The notes beneath the pieces were generated by a model. That model saw nothing but the letters and a program-made list of their open reading frames with translations, was not told the origin of the DNA and did no database searches. Positions 45,298-53,850 of a stretch of DNA of 64,000 bases are shown in pieces (position 1 is the stretch's first letter; every line of letters starts with the position of its first letter). The translations under genes and the position numbers were made by a program. The DNA lies in NCBI RefSeq assembly GCF_000516555.1, contig NZ_AZSJ01000007.1, positions 908,945 to 972,944 on the forward strand. The letters run 5' to 3'. The stretch comes from Afipia sp. P52-10 (lineage in GTDB: Bacteria; Pseudomonadota; Alphaproteobacteria; Rhizobiales; Xanthobacteraceae).

Positions 45298-45636
45298 ATG
45301 GACCTGCACCACGTCAAGGAGCGTCTTCATGTGCACGATGCCGACATTTCGGGCTCGGCCTATGACGACGTGAACATGTCCGGCTCGACATTCCACAACA
45401 TCAATCTCTCCGGCTGCACGTTGCAGCAGATCAACATGTCGGGCGCGACGTTCGAGGATTGCAATTTGTCCGGCTGGCGCGTGCACGACGTCAACCTCGC
45501 CGGCCTGCGCATCGCCAACGCCAACCTCGCCGGCGTTTCGATTTCGGAAAGCCTGATGGATGGCATGACCATCGACGGGATCGCCGTCTCCGATCTGCTC
45601 GCCGCTTATCGCGCGAGGCAGCAAGACGGCCAATGA
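45298..45636 (+). CDS. Pentapeptide-repeat protein
   Basis: A 112-residue right-handed quadrilateral beta-helix protein. From residue 24 the sequence repeats with an exact ten-residue period: VNMSG, INLSG, INMSG, CNLSG, VNLAG, ANLAG, each preceded by a variable five-residue block. That is about 12 pentapeptides, or roughly three helix coils. Larger members of this fold mimic DNA and protect gyrase, but size and sequence here do not allow a function. It overlaps the ynfA-like gene at ATGA. Confidence 0.85.
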   Translation: MDLHHVKERLHVHDADISGSAYDDVNMSGSTFHNINLSGCTLQQINMSGATFEDCNLSGWRVHDVNLAGLRIANANLAGVSISESLMDGMTIDGIAVSDLLAAYRARQQDGQ

Positions 45637-45956
45637 CCCTCCCCGCTTACATTGGCGCTGCGCTGGCCGAGATCGCCGGTTGTTTCGCATTCTGGGCGTG
45701 GCTGCGTCTCGACAAGCCGGTGTGGTGGCTGATCCCCGGTGTGGCCTCGCTGGTCCTGTTCGCCTACCTGCTCACCCTGGTCGAAAGCGCAGCCGCGGGT
45801 CGTGCCTATGCCGCCTATGGTGGCATCTACATCGTCGCCTCGCTCGGCTGGCTCTGGACCGTCGAGGGCATCCGGCCCGACCGCTGGGATCTCGCAGGCG
45901 CCCTGCTCTGCCTGGCCGGCGCCGCCGTCATCATCGCGGGTCCTCGCGCCGCCTGA
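45633..45956 (+). CDS. YnfA family (UPF0060) membrane protein
   Basis: A 107-residue inner-membrane protein with four helices, [20 protein letters not shown] at 1-20 and three more around 30-50, 62-78 and 85-104. The [14 protein letters not shown] loop (24-37) and [20 protein letters not shown] (56-75) are the UPF0060 motifs. YnfA is a small multidrug resistance-like family. The start overlaps the stop of the pentapeptide gene (ATGA), so the two are translationally coupled. Confidence 0.9.
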   Translation: MTLPAYIGAALAEIAGCFAFWAWLRLDKPVWWLIPGVASLVLFAYLLTLVESAAAGRAYAAYGGIYIVASLGWLWTVEGIRPDRWDLAGALLCLAGAAVIIAGPRAA

Positions 45957-46123
45957 TCTGCCGGCGCCGCGGCATCGGCCGGCCAGCCGCTAGCCCGCAG
46001 CGAACCAAACCGCGCATGTTGCGTTAGCGCATTGGGCAGCGCCCCCGTCTTCGCAGCTTTGTCAGTTGCGAGAATGCCCATTTGGGAATCCAATCGGCAC
46101 GGCGAACGGCAGGAGATCGACCG

Positions 46124-47452
46124 ATGACGGTTTCGATGCGGGACGGCCAGACCGGCAACACCCCTTTTGATACCGCCGACGTTCGCCGCCGACTGAAGTC
46201 CATTTTCGTCGGCTCGATGGGCAATCTGGTCGAGTGGTACGACTTCTACGCCTATACCGCCTTCGCCCTCTATTTTGCGCCGAAATTTTTCCCACACTCT
46301 GATCCTGTGGTGCAACAGCTCGAAGCGGCAGTCCTGTTCGCCGCGACGTTCCTGATGCGCCCGTTCGGCGGCTGGCTGTTCGGCTTCCTCGCCGACCGCT
46401 ACGGCCGCCGCATGTCGCTGACATTGTCTGTCGTCTGCATGTGCTTCGGCTCGCTGCTGATCGCCGTCACCCCGACCTATGAGACGATCGGCTTTGCCGC
46501 GCCCCTCGTGCTCGCTATCGCGCGCATCATCGAGGGTCTGAGCCTCGGCGGCGAGTATGGCGCCAGCGCCACCTACCTCTCGGAGGTTGCCGATCCCGCC
46601 CACCGCGGGTTCTACTCAAGCTTCCAATACGTCACGCTGATCGGCGGCCAGCTCACCGCGATCATCGTCCTGCTGTTGTTGCAAAACGTATTCCTCACCG
46701 ACGAGGAGCTGAAGTCGTGGGGCTGGCGCATTCCGTTCGTGATCGGCGCCGGGCTCGCGATCTTCACCGCCTACATGCGGCGCGGCATGCATGAGACCGA
46801 AGCGTTCGAGGCCTCGAAATCGGCGGGCAAGGCCACCGGCTCGATCCGCACGCTGTTCGCGTATCCGCGCGAGCTCCTGCTGGTGGTCGGCCTGACCGCA
46901 GGCGGCACCGCCGCATTCTACACCTTCACCACCTACATGCAGACCTTCGTCAAGCTGTCGGTCGGCCTCAGTGAAAACCAAACGACGCTGGTGATCTTCG
47001 GTTCGCTGGTCTTCGCCTCGCTGCTGCAGCCGCTGTATGGCGCGCTGTCCGACAGGATTGGCCGCAAGCCGCTTCTGATCTTCTTCGGCGTCGTCGGCAC
47101 GCTGGCGACGGCGCCCCTGCTCTTCACGCTGAAGGAGGCGCAGACGCCGCTGCAGGCAATGTTCTTGATCTGCGCTGCCTGGGTGTTCGTCGCCGGCTAC
47201 ACGTCTATCAACGCCGTCGTCAAAGCAGAACTGTTTCCGACCAACGTGCGGGCGATGGGCGTCGGCCTGCCTTACGCGCTGACCGTTTCGATTTTTGGCG
47301 GCACCGCGCCGGCGATCGCCCTGTGGTTCAAGACGCAAGGGCACGAGCACTGGTTCTACTATTATCTCTCCGGCATCATCTTTTTGTCGCTCATCGTCTA
47401 CACCACCATGCGCGATACCAAGCACGCGTCCGCGATGCACCGGCACACCTGA
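46124..47452 (+). CDS. kgtP: MHS-family dicarboxylate/alpha-ketoglutarate permease
   Basis: MFS symporter of the metabolite:H+ family, closest to alpha-ketoglutarate permease. The 442-residue protein has the classic FVGSMGNLVEWYDFYAYTAFAL (about 22-43) in helix 1, the GxxxDRxGRR-type loop FLADRYGRRMSLT between helices 2 and 3, RIIEGLSLGGEYGASATYLSEVA and EWWGWRIPFV-type motif SWGWRIPFV, and 12 predicted helices. The start is ATG at 46124 (MTVSMRDG). The gene is single, followed by a nitronate monooxygenase gene after 141 bases. Confidence 0.85.
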   Translation: MTVSMRDGQTGNTPFDTADVRRRLKSIFVGSMGNLVEWYDFYAYTAFALYFAPKFFPHSDPVVQQLEAAVLFAATFLMRPFGGWLFGFLADRYGRRMSLTLSVVCMCFGSLLIAVTPTYETIGFAAPLVLAIARIIEGLSLGGEYGASATYLSEVADPAHRGFYSSFQYVTLIGGQLTAIIVLLLLQNVFLTDEELKSWGWRIPFVIGAGLAIFTAYMRRGMHETEAFEASKSAGKATGSIRTLFAYPRELLLVVGLTAGGTAAFYTFTTYMQTFVKLSVGLSENQTTLVIFGSLVFASLLQPLYGALSDRIGRKPLLIFFGVVGTLATAPLLFTLKEAQTPLQAMFLICAAWVFVAGYTSINAVVKAELFPTNVRAMGVGLPYALTVSIFGGTAPAIALWFKTQGHEHWFYYYLSGIIFLSLIVYTTMRDTKHASAMHRHT

Positions 47453-47593
47453 CGGATCGCCAGCCGGCACGCTGCCGGAATGCATCGCATCCCTGCATGC
47501 CATGACGACGTCGCCGCTCCTTTGCGCGTTTGCAACGACGGCGAAACCAGATATCGCTTGTGCGATAGAACGATCGCCCTAGCGGAGGACGCC

Positions 47594-48541
47594 ATGTTCG
47601 AAGGCAATCGCGTGATCGCCCATACCCGGTCGCGCTATCCGATTTTCCAGTCGCCGATGACCTGGATTGCCCGGGCGCCGCTGGTGTCCGCCGTCGCAGC
47701 CGCAGGCGGCATGGGACTTCTGGAGAGCTCGGCGCGCGACCTGTCGATGACGACGCGGGAGTTCGCCGCCATCCGCAAGGCCACCAACCAGCCGTTCGGC
47801 GTCAACCTGCCGGTGCGCTACCTGCAAAGCGATCCGAAGGAGGAGCGCGCCATCATCGACTGGCTGCTCGAGCAAGGTGTCCACTTCATGACCACGTCGG
47901 CGGGCGATCCTGGCCGTTACGTACGCGTCCTGAAGGACGCGGGCGTGATCGTCTATCACGCGACCGCCAACCTGCGCGGCGCGCTGAAGGCGGTCGATGC
48001 CGGCGTCGATGGCCTGATCGTGGAAGGCGCGGAGAGCGCCGGCATGCGAAATCCGGACGAGATCCACAGCTTCGCACTGCTGCAGGCAGTGCGCGAGAAG
48101 GTGGACGTGCCAATCGTCGCCGCCGGCGGCATCGTCGACGGCCGCGGCATGGCAGCTGCATTCGCACTCGGAGCCGAGGGCGTGACCATGGGCACGCGCT
48201 TCGTTGCCTCGGTCGAAAGCCCGGTGCATATCAACTACAAGAACGCGATCGTCGACGCGACGATCACCGGAACGATCCTGACCGACAACCCGCCCCGCGC
48301 CCGCGCGCGTGGCCTGCGCACGCCATACGCGCTCGCGGTCGCCGAAGGTTCGCGCGAACGGCTGCCACCCGGCGCGCAACTGGAGATGCTGTATGTGAAC
48401 GGCGACGTCGAGAATACGTCCGGTTCGGCCGGCGAAAGCGCGGGTCTGATTCATGAGATCAAGCCGGTGCGCCAGATCATCGACGACACGATTACGGGCT
48501 TCTGGCGCGAGATCGACCGCCTCGCCGCTTTGCGCCGCTGA
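47594..48541 (+). CDS. Nitronate monooxygenase family protein (second copy)
   Basis: FMN TIM-barrel enzyme of the nitronate monooxygenase/2-nitropropane dioxygenase family, shorter than the copy at 5665-6741. The 315-residue protein has YPIFQSPMTWIARAPLVSAV, GVNLPVR, LIVEGAESAGMRNPDEIHS (glycine-poor version of the FMN motif), VPIVAAGGIVDGRGMAAAF and GTRFVAS. The normally conserved His in the QGxExGGH motif is replaced by a non-His sequence (EGAESAGMRN), so its reaction may differ from classical class I enzymes. The start is ATG at 47594. Confidence 0.85.
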   Translation: MFEGNRVIAHTRSRYPIFQSPMTWIARAPLVSAVAAAGGMGLLESSARDLSMTTREFAAIRKATNQPFGVNLPVRYLQSDPKEERAIIDWLLEQGVHFMTTSAGDPGRYVRVLKDAGVIVYHATANLRGALKAVDAGVDGLIVEGAESAGMRNPDEIHSFALLQAVREKVDVPIVAAGGIVDGRGMAAAFALGAEGVTMGTRFVASVESPVHINYKNAIVDATITGTILTDNPPRARARGLRTPYALAVAEGSRERLPPGAQLEMLYVNGDVENTSGSAGESAGLIHEIKPVRQIIDDTITGFWREIDRLAALRR

Positions 48542-48738
48542 AGCCTAGCGGCAGATCGCCTCGCCGGAGCTCGCCAAGGCCAGATATCGCTGAGACGGCG
48601 CATCCTGCTTCACGCGCAATTGAAGCGGACATTGGGGCTGCCTGCATGCGGGCACACCTGGAGCCCCAGCCGCATATCGACTAGCATCGGCTGGGCTGGT
48701 GAGCTTCAAGCCTGCCGATTTCAAACAATGGCCCGTCG

Positions 48739-50118
48739 ATGATCCTTCGCCGCGACGTCCTCTTGGGTTCCGCCGCAAGCATTCTTGCATCGTCGATCTC
48801 GCTATCTACGATCCGCAGCGCCTGGGCGGCTGGCGAGGACATCCACAGCCTGCTGCAGGACTGGGTCGACAACGCACGCCAGAGCGTCGGCATGATCGCA
48901 TGCACCTACGACGCCGATAGCCAGACCGTCACGTCCTATGGCCACTCGGGAGCAGCCGACAGTCGCCCGCTGGATGGCGACACGGTGTTCGAGATCGGCT
49001 CGATCACCAAGGTCTTTACCGCGCTGCTTCTGACCGAGATGGTCACGCGCGGCGAAGTCGCCCTGAACGATCCGGTCGCGAAATATCTGCCCGATGCGGT
49101 GAAGATGCCCACCCGCGACGGCAAGCAGATCACGCTATTGGACCTTGCAACCTATACGTCCGGCCTGCCGCGTATTCCGGATGGGCTGGCGACCAACGAC
49201 AATCCCTACGCAGACTATGGTGCCGAGCAGCTATACGCCTTTCTATCCAATCACACACTTCGCTTCATACCGGGCCGCCATTACGAATACGCAAATCTGG
49301 GCTTTGGTCTCCTCGGCCATGTGCTCGCGCTGCGTGGCGGCAAGACCTATGAGGAGATGATCGTCTCACGCATTTGCGAACCGCTCGGGCTGCACGACAC
49401 TCGCATAACGCTCACGGATTCGATGCGTGCGCGCCTGGCGCAAGGACATCTCTCCAACCTCAAGCCGAGCGCGAACTGGGATTTTCAGGCGCTGGCAGGC
49501 GCCGGCGCGTTGCGATCGACGGCGAACGATCTGGTCCGCTTCATGAAGGCGACGAACTTCGCGGAGGCCGGATCGCCGCTCCAGCAGCCGATCGCGATGC
49601 TGCTGCAAACCCGTCGCGCAACCGATCTCGCAACGGTTAAGGCCGCACTCGGCTGGTTCGTCAACACGAACCACGATGACCAGGTCGTCTGGAAAGACGG
49701 CATGACCGGCGGCTACACCTCGTTCGCGGGCTTCTCCACCATGCGAAAGTCCGGCGCCGTGATCTTGGCGAACGCCGCCAACGCGCTCAACGACCTTGGC
49801 CTGCATTTGACCAATCCCGCTTACAAGGTGGCGCTGTACCCCCCGCAGGTCGCTGTCGATCCCGCGATTCTCGCCTCCTATGCCGGCATCTATCAGATGG
49901 CGCCAACCTTCATGCTGACCATCCGCGCCGAGGGCCCGCGGCTGTTCATCCGCGCCACCGGACAAGCGGAATACGAGATGTTCGCCGAGAGCGACAGCCG
50001 CTTCTTTCTCCGCGTGGTCGATGCGCAGGGTCGATTCATGCGCAACAAGGAGGGCGCCGTGGACCGGCTGCTCTGGCATCAGAACGGGAAATATCAGGAG
50101 TGTCCGCGTCTTCCGTAA
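48739..50118 (+). CDS. Serine hydrolase (class C beta-lactamase family)
   Basis: Penicillin-binding-protein fold enzyme of the serine-beta-lactamase-like/esterase family. The 459-residue protein starts with a twin-Arg-like signal (MILRRDVLLGSAASILASS, cleavage near AWA at 28-30). The nucleophile motif is Ser88-Ile-Thr-Lys91 in GSITKVF, and the second is Tyr184-Ala-Asn186 in HYEYANLG. A C-terminal KxG equivalent is not obvious, but DGMTGGYTSF near 320 may serve. The C-terminal domain (about 375-459) is a lipocalin-like extension common in peptidases of this class. Substrate unknown. The terminator at 50172-50195 follows. Confidence 0.85.
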   Translation: MILRRDVLLGSAASILASSISLSTIRSAWAAGEDIHSLLQDWVDNARQSVGMIACTYDADSQTVTSYGHSGAADSRPLDGDTVFEIGSITKVFTALLLTEMVTRGEVALNDPVAKYLPDAVKMPTRDGKQITLLDLATYTSGLPRIPDGLATNDNPYADYGAEQLYAFLSNHTLRFIPGRHYEYANLGFGLLGHVLALRGGKTYEEMIVSRICEPLGLHDTRITLTDSMRARLAQGHLSNLKPSANWDFQALAGAGALRSTANDLVRFMKATNFAEAGSPLQQPIAMLLQTRRATDLATVKAALGWFVNTNHDDQVVWKDGMTGGYTSFAGFSTMRKSGAVILANAANALNDLGLHLTNPAYKVALYPPQVAVDPAILASYAGIYQMAPTFMLTIRAEGPRLFIRATGQAEYEMFAESDSRFFLRVVDAQGRFMRNKEGAVDRLLWHQNGKYQECPRLP

Positions 50119-50171
50119 TCCCGCCACGATCCGGCGACCTCGTTCACCGCAATCCACGAGATTAAAGAAGA

Positions 50172-50195
50172 AAGCCCGGCGCGATCGCCGGGCTT
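50172..50195. terminator. Bidirectional terminator between hydrolase and phasin
   Basis: AAGCCCGGC (50172-50180) pairs with GCCGGGCTT (50187-50195) around GCGATC. On the plus strand it is followed by CTTCGTTTC. On the minus strand it is followed by TTCTTCTTTAA, a usable T-rich end, so it can stop the convergent phasin transcript as well. Confidence 0.8.
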
Positions 50196-50251
50196 CTTCG
50201 TTTCATTTGAAGTCTCTTGAAGGAAGCTTCAGAAAATGTGTCGGCTGCCAA

Positions 50252-50587
50252 TCAGGCCGCTTTGGTGGCCTTGGCCAGGAAACCTTCGAACGGCTTGTAG
50301 GCTTCCTTGGCGAGATCCTTGTACAACTCACCGATCTTGGTGGTTTCAGCGACGAAGGTGTCATAGGCGGTCTTGGCGTAGTCGCTCTGCACCTCGAACG
50401 CCTTGTCGAGCGAACGCACGCCCGCAAGCTTTTCGATGAAGGCGCTGCCCTCCTCGAACGACTTCTTGGTGAAATCGCCGTAGGCGGAGGCGATCGCCTG
50501 CAGACCCTTGGTGTAGGAACCCGCGGAGGCGACAGCGGCATCGAACTGCTCTTTGCCGTAGTTCTGGAACTCTTCAACCTTGAGCAT
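50252..50587 (-). CDS. Phasin family protein
   Basis: Small granule-surface protein of polyhydroxyalkanoate inclusions. The 111-residue protein starts MLKVEEFQNYGKEQFDAAV and is predicted to be entirely amphipathic alpha-helical, ending FEGFLAKATKAA, the typical phasin layout. A long upstream open frame is ruled out by the promoter at 50679-50706, which lies within it. The promoter carries two PhaR-like sites. Its expression is probably repressed by PhaR until PHB granules form. Confidence 0.88.
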   Translation of the reverse strand: MLKVEEFQNYGKEQFDAAVASAGSYTKGLQAIASAYGDFTKKSFEEGSAFIEKLAGVRSLDKAFEVQSDYAKTAYDTFVAETTKIGELYKDLAKEAYKPFEGFLAKATKAA

Positions 50588-50678
50588 CGTCAAATCCCTT
50601 TCAGAGAGCGTTGTTAAAACAAACTGCAAATTGCCATGGCGCCACTGCAGCGCCCGGCGCCTTCCCATCCGCAATCCC

Positions 50679-50706
50679 AATATACTGCACTGCACAAAAA
50701 GCGCAA
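50679..50706 (-). promoter_or_regulatory. Candidate phasin promoter
   Basis: On the minus strand TTGCGC (50706-50701) and TATATT (50684-50679) are separated by 16 bases. It lies about 92 bases upstream of the phasin start. A PhaR-like site (50686-50694) sits in the spacer. Confidence 0.5.
50686..50694. promoter_or_regulatory. PhaR-like site TGC-N3-GCA (copy 1)
   Basis: TGCACTGCA, followed on the plus strand by CAA. It falls between the candidate -35 and -10 of the phasin promoter, an ideal place for repression. It fits the TGC-rich motif reported for rhizobial AniA/PhaR (as I recall, TGCRNYGCASMA). Confidence 0.5.
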
Positions 50707-50715
50707 GTGGATTTG

Positions 50716-50724
50716 TGCGATGCA
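50716..50724. promoter_or_regulatory. PhaR-like site TGC-N3-GCA (copy 2)
   Basis: TGCGATGCA, reading TGCATCGCACAA on the minus strand. It lies just upstream of the -35, with its centre 30 bases (about three turns) from the other copy. Together they make a plausible two-site operator. Confidence 0.5.
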
Positions 50725-51000
50725 ACAAAATAAACTTTGCCTCAAACCTCTGAGTCGCAGGCAAGGGATGATTAACCGTTTCGCAACCCCTCCCTCATAC
50801 CGTGGAATTCTGGACTGTTCATGCGGCGGGAAAAGCCCGGAATGTCGAGCTTTCTCAGCATCTTAACGGGAAAATCGGGCTAGGCCAGCCACCCTTTGAG
50901 ATGCCGCTCGGCCGCCTGACACAAAATGGCCTTGTCAATGTTGCTCAACGGACCTGTGACGGACCCGTGAGCGGCCGGAATTTAGGGGGACGGGAAGTTC

Positions 51001-52776
51001 ATGTTCCGCGCAATCGTTGCGTCCTCTCGCGGGCGACGTCTTTTCGTGCTTGGGCTCGTTACAGCAGTGGCGGCCACCACCTTCACCACCGATTTTGCCG
51101 AGGCAAAGCGGCGGCATGGCAAGCGCAAGGCGCACCATGCCCGCGTCGTCTACGCGCCCCCCTTCTCCAGCATCATCGTCGACGGCAATTCCGGCGCCAC
51201 GCTGCAGGCCAACAATGCCGACGCTCCGCGCTTCCCCGCCTCGCTCACCAAGATCATGACGCTCTATCTGCTGTTCGAGCGGCTCGAATCCGGCCGGATG
51301 AAGCTCGATACCGAGATGAGGGTTTCCGAATATGCGTCCGAGCAGGCCCCGACCAAGCTCGGCCTGCGTCCTGGCCAGACCATCCGTGTCGAAGACGCCA
51401 TCAAGGGCCTGGTCACCCGCTCGGCGAACGACGCTTCGGTCGTCATTGCCGAAGCCATCGCCGGGTCCGAGGACGAGTTCGCCAGGATGATGACGCGCAA
51501 GGCCCGTGCGCTCGGCATGAGCCGCACCACCTATCGCAACGCCAACGGCTTGCCCAATCCCGAGCAAGTCACCACCGCGCGCGACCAGGCCCTGCTCGGC
51601 CGTGCGATACAGGATCGCTTTCCCCGCTACTATCGCTACTTCGCGACCAACAGCTTCGTCTTCCGCGGCAAGTCGATCCGCAACCATAATCGCCTCCTTG
51701 GCAAGGTCGAAGGCGTTGACGGTATCAAGACCGGCTACACCCGCGCCTCCGGCTTCAACCTCGTGACCTCGATCAAGCGCGGCAATCGTTATCTGGTCGG
51801 CGTCGTGCTCGGCGGCCGGTCCGGCGGCTCGCGCGACGCAGTGATGCGCAACCTCCTCGCCGAGCACATCGAGCGTGGCGCCACCCGCCGCACGGTCGCA
51901 GCCATCACGGAAAACGGCGCCGTTCAGGTCGCCCAGGCCAACGATACGCCGCTTCCGGTGGCCCGCCCGGATATCCGCCCCGTCGAAAGCCGGAGCGTCG
52001 ACCTGAAACCGACCGCTCCGAGCGACTTCGATGGCGAAGGCAATCCGGCGCGTCGTACGATCGAACCGATGCAGGTCGCCGCCGCAGCGCCTGAGCCGGC
52101 ACCGGCACAAACCGCAACAGCAACGCCACAGCAGCGCATGGCGCCGCTCACCAACGGCGTGATCTCCTCGCAAGCGCTGCCGCCGATCCCCGGTTCGACC
52201 GAGCCGATGACGCCGGTGCGCGTGAAGACCCTGCAGGTGAAGGCCGGCCCGGTGAAGGTCGCAAGCGCCGGCCCGACCCAGATCCTTCCGCAGGTCGCCG
52301 AAACCGCCCCCGAGACCAGCCGCAGCAACGCAACCGCCAAATCCGATCTCGCCAAATCCGATCTGCCGCCGGTCAATCCGAACCACGGCCGCGGCACCGG
52401 TATCCTCGGCACGCTGCCGGCCAGCGCGCTGGCCTATGCCGATCCGGCACGCCCGGTCCCCGCTCCGCGCCCGGTTGCCGCACCGGCCACCACCAAGCAG
52501 GCCGAGGCGCCGAAGCCTTCGATCCGTCCCGGCAGCTGGATCATCCAGGTCGGCGCGCTCGAGAGCGAAGCCGACGCGCGCAGCCGTCTGAACGAGGCTC
52601 GCGACCACGCTCGCGCCGTGCTGGGCAAGGCCGAGCCATTCACCGAGACCGTCGCCAAGGGTGACAAGCAGCTGTACCGCGCCCGCTTCGCCGGCTTCGT
52701 CGACAAGGATCGGGCCGAAGCCGCCTGCAAGACGCTAAAGCGCTCGGACATCTCCTGCTTTGCAATGAAATACTAA
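51001..52776 (+). CDS. D-alanyl-D-alanine carboxypeptidase with SPOR domain
   Basis: DD-carboxypeptidase (DacA/PBP5-type) that trims peptidoglycan stem peptides. The 591-residue protein has a signal peptide (cleavage near 35), nucleophile Ser81 in SLTK, SAND near 140-143 and KTGYT near 241-245, all three PBP motifs. A long Ala/Pro-rich linker (about 320-500) leads to a C-terminal SPOR domain (about 505-591, SWIIQVGALESEADARSRLN), which binds denuded peptidoglycan at the division site. The start is ATG at 51001. It is divergent from the phasin gene. Confidence 0.94.
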   Translation: MFRAIVASSRGRRLFVLGLVTAVAATTFTTDFAEAKRRHGKRKAHHARVVYAPPFSSIIVDGNSGATLQANNADAPRFPASLTKIMTLYLLFERLESGRMKLDTEMRVSEYASEQAPTKLGLRPGQTIRVEDAIKGLVTRSANDASVVIAEAIAGSEDEFARMMTRKARALGMSRTTYRNANGLPNPEQVTTARDQALLGRAIQDRFPRYYRYFATNSFVFRGKSIRNHNRLLGKVEGVDGIKTGYTRASGFNLVTSIKRGNRYLVGVVLGGRSGGSRDAVMRNLLAEHIERGATRRTVAAITENGAVQVAQANDTPLPVARPDIRPVESRSVDLKPTAPSDFDGEGNPARRTIEPMQVAAAAPEPAPAQTATATPQQRMAPLTNGVISSQALPPIPGSTEPMTPVRVKTLQVKAGPVKVASAGPTQILPQVAETAPETSRSNATAKSDLAKSDLPPVNPNHGRGTGILGTLPASALAYADPARPVPAPRPVAAPATTKQAEAPKPSIRPGSWIIQVGALESEADARSRLNEARDHARAVLGKAEPFTETVAKGDKQLYRARFAGFVDKDRAEAACKTLKRSDISCFAMKY

Positions 52777-52997
52777 CCATCCGTCCGTAAAGTTCCGGAG
52801 GTTGGACCGCCAACGCTGCTCCCACACAATGACGGTGCAGCACGGTCCGCATGATCCCACCACAAGCTGCGCCATCGCGCCGCTCGCCGGACGAGGATCA
52901 TGGCAATAACAGAATGGATCGCAGGCCATGCGATCCGGGGCGCATCGAACGGACTGACGGCGAACCGCTCGCGCGTGGCGTTCGTATGCGTGCGGAG

Positions 52998-53720
52998 TTA
53001 GTGTCGATGGCGTCGAAGCAAGGTATCCTTGGCCTCGTTTACTCGCGAAGCGAGATACGTCGATCCCCCCTGGTCGGGATGGAGTTTCTTCATCAGGGAG
53101 CGGTGAGCCCGGCTGATCTCACTGTCCGGCGCCCCCGGCTGCAGGCCAAGGATCTGATAAGCCTCCTGTTCCGTCATTTTCCCGGACGGCGGACGGCCGA
53201 CGTGACCACCTTGCCGCCCTGTCCCTTCGTCATGCGCGTGCTGACGCCAAGCGGGAAACCGGCGATCAAGATAACTTTCCAGAAGCGCCAGGCTCTCGGC
53301 GTCGAAGGCGCGCCCCATCGCGACCAGCGCCTCAAGGTCGAAGTCATCTAGCGGACGGCCGGCGTTCGCGCCGGCAACGATCTGCCCGCTCAACCGGCCG
53401 CTGTCGTGGTCCAAAGTCATATCGAGAAAGGCCGAGCGGACCCGTGAGGTCTGACCGGACGAACGCTGCGATCCCCAGCCGGGAAAGTTGAACCCCATGT
53501 TGGCGAGCGGTGTCCAGCCGAGCAGCCCCGCTCCGAACAGGCCGAGCGGGATCGCCACGGCGAACTCACCCCGGACGCCGATGAAGGCAGCCGCCGCGAG
53601 CGTGACGATGCCGCCGCCAATTTTGACGCCGCGCGCGAGCACGGCCGGATTGGTTGAGCGCAGCACCTGCAACAGCAGATACAGCGTGACGACGGCGACA
53701 AGTCCTGCAACGAAAGCCAT
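52998..53720 (-). CDS. Membrane-anchored DnaJ-domain protein
   Basis: A 240-residue protein with two hydrophobic segments at the N-terminus (about 1-20, 36-70), then a soluble region, and a C-terminal J domain (about 180-240) with the essential HPD motif in KKLHPDQGGS. This layout resembles TIM14/Pam18-like membrane-bound J proteins that recruit DnaK at the inner membrane. It lies downstream of a VWA gene on the same strand with a 130-base gap, and they may form a small unit. Confidence 0.83.
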   Translation of the reverse strand: MAFVAGLVAVVTLYLLLQVLRSTNPAVLARGVKIGGGIVTLAAAAFIGVRGEFAVAIPLGLFGAGLLGWTPLANMGFNFPGWGSQRSSGQTSRVRSAFLDMTLDHDSGRLSGQIVAGANAGRPLDDFDLEALVAMGRAFDAESLALLESYLDRRFPAWRQHAHDEGTGRQGGHVGRPPSGKMTEQEAYQILGLQPGAPDSEISRAHRSLMKKLHPDQGGSTYLASRVNEAKDTLLRRHRH

Positions 53721-53850
53721 GGCGGCAATGTAATCGCCTGCGCGCCGTTCAGGTAGATCGCGGAACCAAATAAGCCGTATTTCAACAACAGCCTTGTATG
53801 TCCACGACAGCCTTGCGACCCGTCACCGCGCCAACGCGAGGCTTTCCCCG

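Larger units (their letters stand above)
50588..51000. other. Phasin/carboxypeptidase divergent region
   Basis: 413 bases between the minus-strand phasin and plus-strand carboxypeptidase. It holds the phasin promoter and PhaR-like sites (50679-50724) and an unassigned 5' leader for the carboxypeptidase, with TTAACC near 50772. No gene is supported. Confidence 0.5.

Noticed and set aside
50772..50777. TTAACC half site upstream of the carboxypeptidase
   Set aside because: Only one half, not followed by AT, and no partner at 7 or 11 bases, so it is not called a CtrA site.
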